This document shows, one piece after another, positions 61,265-64,000 of a DNA stretch of 64,000 nucleotides; position 1 is the first letter of the stretch; each line of letters opens with the position of its first letter. Source of the stretch: Moringa oleifera. Taxonomy: Eukaryota; Streptophyta; Magnoliopsida; Brassicales; Moringaceae. The position numbers and the translations under genes are program-made. The DNA is taken from NCBI GenBank assembly GCA_021397835.1, contig JAJFZO010000344.1, positions 1,860,001-1,924,000 on the forward strand, in the 5' to 3' direction. The notes below the pieces were generated by a model. That model made no database searches and was not told the DNA's origin. It saw nothing but the letters and a program-made list of their open reading frames with translations.

Positions 61265-64000
61265 ATGCATTTGAATAGATTGTTCAAGGAGTTTTCTGAT
61301 GACGTGGATGAGTTTCTTGCTTTTGCCATTTCTCATTATGAAGATCCTACACTCATTAGATGTCCTTGTCAATCATGTGCTAATTTGACATTATTAAGTG
61401 TTGAAAAAGTAAAGCATCATTTGTTTAGTAAAAAGATTGATAAGAGGTATAAGAGATGGATTTGGCATGGAGAAGAGTGTTCTTCTAGATCTTGCACAAA
61501 TAAGAAATCAGTGTTTAATGAATCCTACAATGATGATCATATCGACAATATAATAGACATGGTTAATGATGCATTTGAATATTGTCAAGATGATCTTAAA
61601 TTATATCAAAACTTACTAGAAGATATAGAAAAGCCTTTATATCGTGGTAATATGAAATATACTAAGTTGTCTGCATTGATGAGATTAGATAACATAAAAG
61701 GAAAATATGGGTGGTTAAATAAGATTTTTTTTAATTTGTTAAGTTGTTTGTCTAATATGTTTCCTACTGGAAATTAAATCTTTACATCGATGTATGAAGC
61801 AAAAAAAACTATGAACACATTTGGTTTACATTATGAGAAAATACATGTTTGTTCGAATGATTGTATACTTTATAAAAAGGAGTATAAGAATTTATTATCT
61901 TGTTCTACTTGTGGACTATCGAGATGGAAAAAAAATGGTAAGGTAAAAAACCAAACAAAAGGGATTCCTGCTAAAGTATTGTGGTACTTTCCTCCTATTC
62001 CACGATTCAAGCAAATGTTTCGGTCACCATTAATTGCAAAACATTTAACTTGGCATGCTAACAAAAGGGAAGTAGATGGGAAACTAAGACATCCTACCAA
62101 TTCACCTGCTTAGAAGTTAATAGACTATAAGTGGCCAAGTTTTACATCCGAACACAAAAATCTTTGATTGGCTATTTCTACTCATAGAATAAATCCACAT
62201 AGTTCTCTTAGCACTGCATATAGTTGTTAGCTAGTGGTAATGATAACATATAATCTGCCACCTTGGTTATCTATGAAATGAAACTTCATGATGTTATCCT
62301 TACTTATATCAGAACATCACTAACTAGGTAATGATATTGATGTATATCTTGCTTCATTGATTAATCATTTGAAGCTTCTATGGGAGGTTAATGTAGAAGT
62401 TTACGATTCTTACCTAAAAGAGTTGTTTACGTTACGAGTTGTTTTATTATGGACAATTAATGATTTTCTAGCTTATGGAAATCTTTGTGGTTGTCCAGTT
62501 AAGGGATATTATGCTTGTCCAATATATGATGAAAGCACGTGTACTTGTAGATTACAACATGTAAAAAGAATGTATATATAGGTTATAAATGATTCCTTCA
62601 AAAAAAAAATCACCCATTTAAAAAGCAAAAGAAAAAATTCAATGGAGAACATGAAACTGATTCACTTCCTTGTGCACTAAGTGGAGAAGAAATACTACAA
62701 AAAGTAAGCTTTATTACTAATGTATGGGGTAAAAAAATAGTTGCTAAGAGGAAAATGACACGGGGTAAAAGATTGAATGATAATATTCAAACATGCTTCA
62801 AGAAGAAATCACGCTTTTTTGACCTTAAATATTGGAAACATTTACATGTTCGGCACATTTTGGATGTAATGCATATTGAAAAAAATGTTTACAAAAGCAT
62901 CTATGGGACTTTACTTAATATTTCTGAAAAATTTAAAGATGGGATCAACACTCGACTAGACCTTGCAAAAATTGGCTTAAGAAAAGAGTTAGCTCCCAAG
63001 GTTGTAAATGGCCGTATTTATTTACTAGCTACTTGTTACACTCTAAGCAAATCAGAGAGAAGGATGTTTTGTGAGACACTATCAAACATAAAAGTTCCAG
63101 ATAGGTATTCTTCAAATTTCAAAAATCTTGTGTCAATGACAGATATGAAAATTCGAAGTCTTAAGTCTCGCGATTGTCATGCTCTTATGCAATAACTTCT
63201 ACCATTGGTTATTCGCTCAGTTTTGCCAAAACATGTTAGATACACAATTGTGAGATTTTGCTTCTTCTTCAATGCTTTATGTAGTAAGGTTGTGGATGTT
63301 TCAAAACTAGGCAAATTACAGCAAGATTTGGTGGTAACTCTTTGCTTATTTGAAAAATACTTTCCACCTTCTTTTTTTTTTCCATATAATGGTGCATTTA
63401 GCAATGCACTTTATTAGAGAAGTGAGATTATGTAGACTGGTATACTTTAGACGAATGTATCCATTTGAACGGTTCATGAAAACTTTGAAAGGATATGTTC
63501 ATAACCATAATCGTCCTGAAGGATGTATTGATGAATGCTACATTGCAGAAGAAGCACTTGAATTTTGTGAAGGTTATTACTCTAAGATGCATCCAATTGG
63601 TATTCCATTTAGAAAAGAAGATGACATCCAAGTTGGACAGCCCTTACCTGATGATCACGTTGTTACTGTAAATCGACAAGAATTAGAGCAGACACATCTT
63701 TTATGTATCACTGAATTCACTTGACGTTCAACTATATGTTGAGTATGTCTCTTCCTAATCTGTGTATTTTGATTATAAAACATATACTTCATACATACAT
63801 GTATTCATTAGATGAGCTTAACCTTATTTTATTAACAGTAAGCATATCAAGTATGTGAAATTACAGTATCCTCGTCAATCAAAACAATCCAAATGGCTAC
63901 AAGATGAGCATACTCGGACCATTATTTCTGGATTTCGAGAAAAAGTACTTATCAGTTTCTTTAACATGACCTTATGTCTTCTATTTATTTAATACTAAAA
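61265..64000 (+). pseudogene. CACTA TNP2-type transposase, partial at right edge
   Basis: The gene starts MHLNRLFKEFSDDVDEFLAF at 61265. The transposase-associated domain (residues about 10-75) has the CPCQSC zinc-type motif and WIWHGEE. The Tnp2 core follows: VLWYFPPIPRFKQMFRSP (about 61977), HLTWHANKREVDGKLRHPT, LLWTINDFLAYGNLCGCPVK (about 62447) and HVRHILDVMHIEKNVYKSIY (about 62846). DUF4218 follows at 63205-63660 (LPKHVRYTIVRFCFFFNALC, then YPFERFMKTLKGYVHN). The second exon (63839-63944, KHIKYVKLQYPRQSKQSKWL) follows an intron placed at about 63743-63838. DUF4216 should follow outside the window. From 61265 to 62581 a single frame is kept with few stops (61775, 62111 and several between 62150 and 62330). 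Frameshifts occur between 62581 and 62755 and in a T-run near 63375. It is decayed, but less than the other copies. Confidence 0.88.

Larger units (their letters stand above)
59055..64000 (+). mobile_element. CACTA transposon 4, 5' part; runs off the right edge
   Basis: The terminus CACCAAGAAAAACTATTT at 59055 is a CACTA end with one changed base. It is followed by subterminal repeats (59066-59270), a leader region and a TNP2-type transposase from 61265 in the same direction, so this is the 5' half of an element. The 3' end lies outside the window. The transposase has fewer stops than those of the other elements, which suggests a more recent insertion. Confidence 0.75.

Noticed and set aside
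1..64000. The window is itself a mitochondrial genome with transposon inserts
   Set aside because: Multiple long CACTA, MULE, copia and CNL remnants, many stops in ccmFN and the deamination-like changes in organelle pieces fit a nuclear location better. Read depth would settle it.

Overview
The window looks like plant nuclear DNA: AT-rich, intron-bearing and dominated by decayed transposons. It contains large inserts copied from both organelles. CACTA (En/Spm) transposases, a MuDR-type transposase, a CC-NBS-LRR remnant, a Ty1/copia remnant and a LINE remnant all point to an angiosperm nuclear chromosome. The species cannot be told from the sequence. Nearly every protein-coding feature is broken. 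The clear exceptions are psbI, trnS-GCU and trnD-GUC, which survive inside a plastid-derived insert.

Layout. (1) 0.2-11.75 kb: a CACTA element with both standard genes, a TNP2-type transposase and a second gene joining a Ptta/En/Spm transposase domain to a Ulp1-like cysteine protease. It also has hairpin-type subterminal repeats and a ~1 kb degenerate minisatellite. (2) 12.2-14.8 kb: a MULE transposase pseudogene. (3) 15.4-18.67 kb: a deleted CACTA derivative with both termini and only the Ulp1 part. (4) 18.7-25.07 kb: mitochondrial-type DNA with a near full-length ccmFN pseudogene. (5) 25.07-28.3 kb: a truncated CACTA transposase. (6) 29.85-30.6 kb: the 3' part of a CC-NBS-LRR resistance gene. 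(7) 31.1-34.9 kb: a minus-strand CACTA second gene (Transposase_24 plus Ulp1) next to a CACTA terminus. (8) 37.15-37.57 kb: a copia Pol remnant abutting another CACTA terminus at 37,594. (9) 39.97-40.6 kb: an unrecognised decayed minus-strand coding region. (10) 40.6-42.8 kb: organelle-like DNA with a decayed trnD piece.

(11) 42.8-47.8 kb: a mosaic plastid insert holding ndhD, ndhG, psbI, trnS-GCU, rps11/rpoA, trnD-GUC and ycf2, stitched together from all three plastid regions. (12) 47.8-59.05 kb: gene-poor DNA that resembles plant mitochondrial spacer, with a LINE reverse-transcriptase tail. (13) 59.05 kb to the right edge: a fourth CACTA element whose transposase is the least decayed and runs out of the window.

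The CACTA genes would act together in transposition: TNP2 is the catalytic transposase, and the second gene encodes a DNA-binding/accessory protein with a SUMO-protease-like tail. All copies seen here are disabled. The most interesting points are the repeated retention of the Ulp1 domain in CACTA copies, the chimeric organelle inserts, and the unidentified coding relic at 40 kb. I did not find a convincing new functional system.
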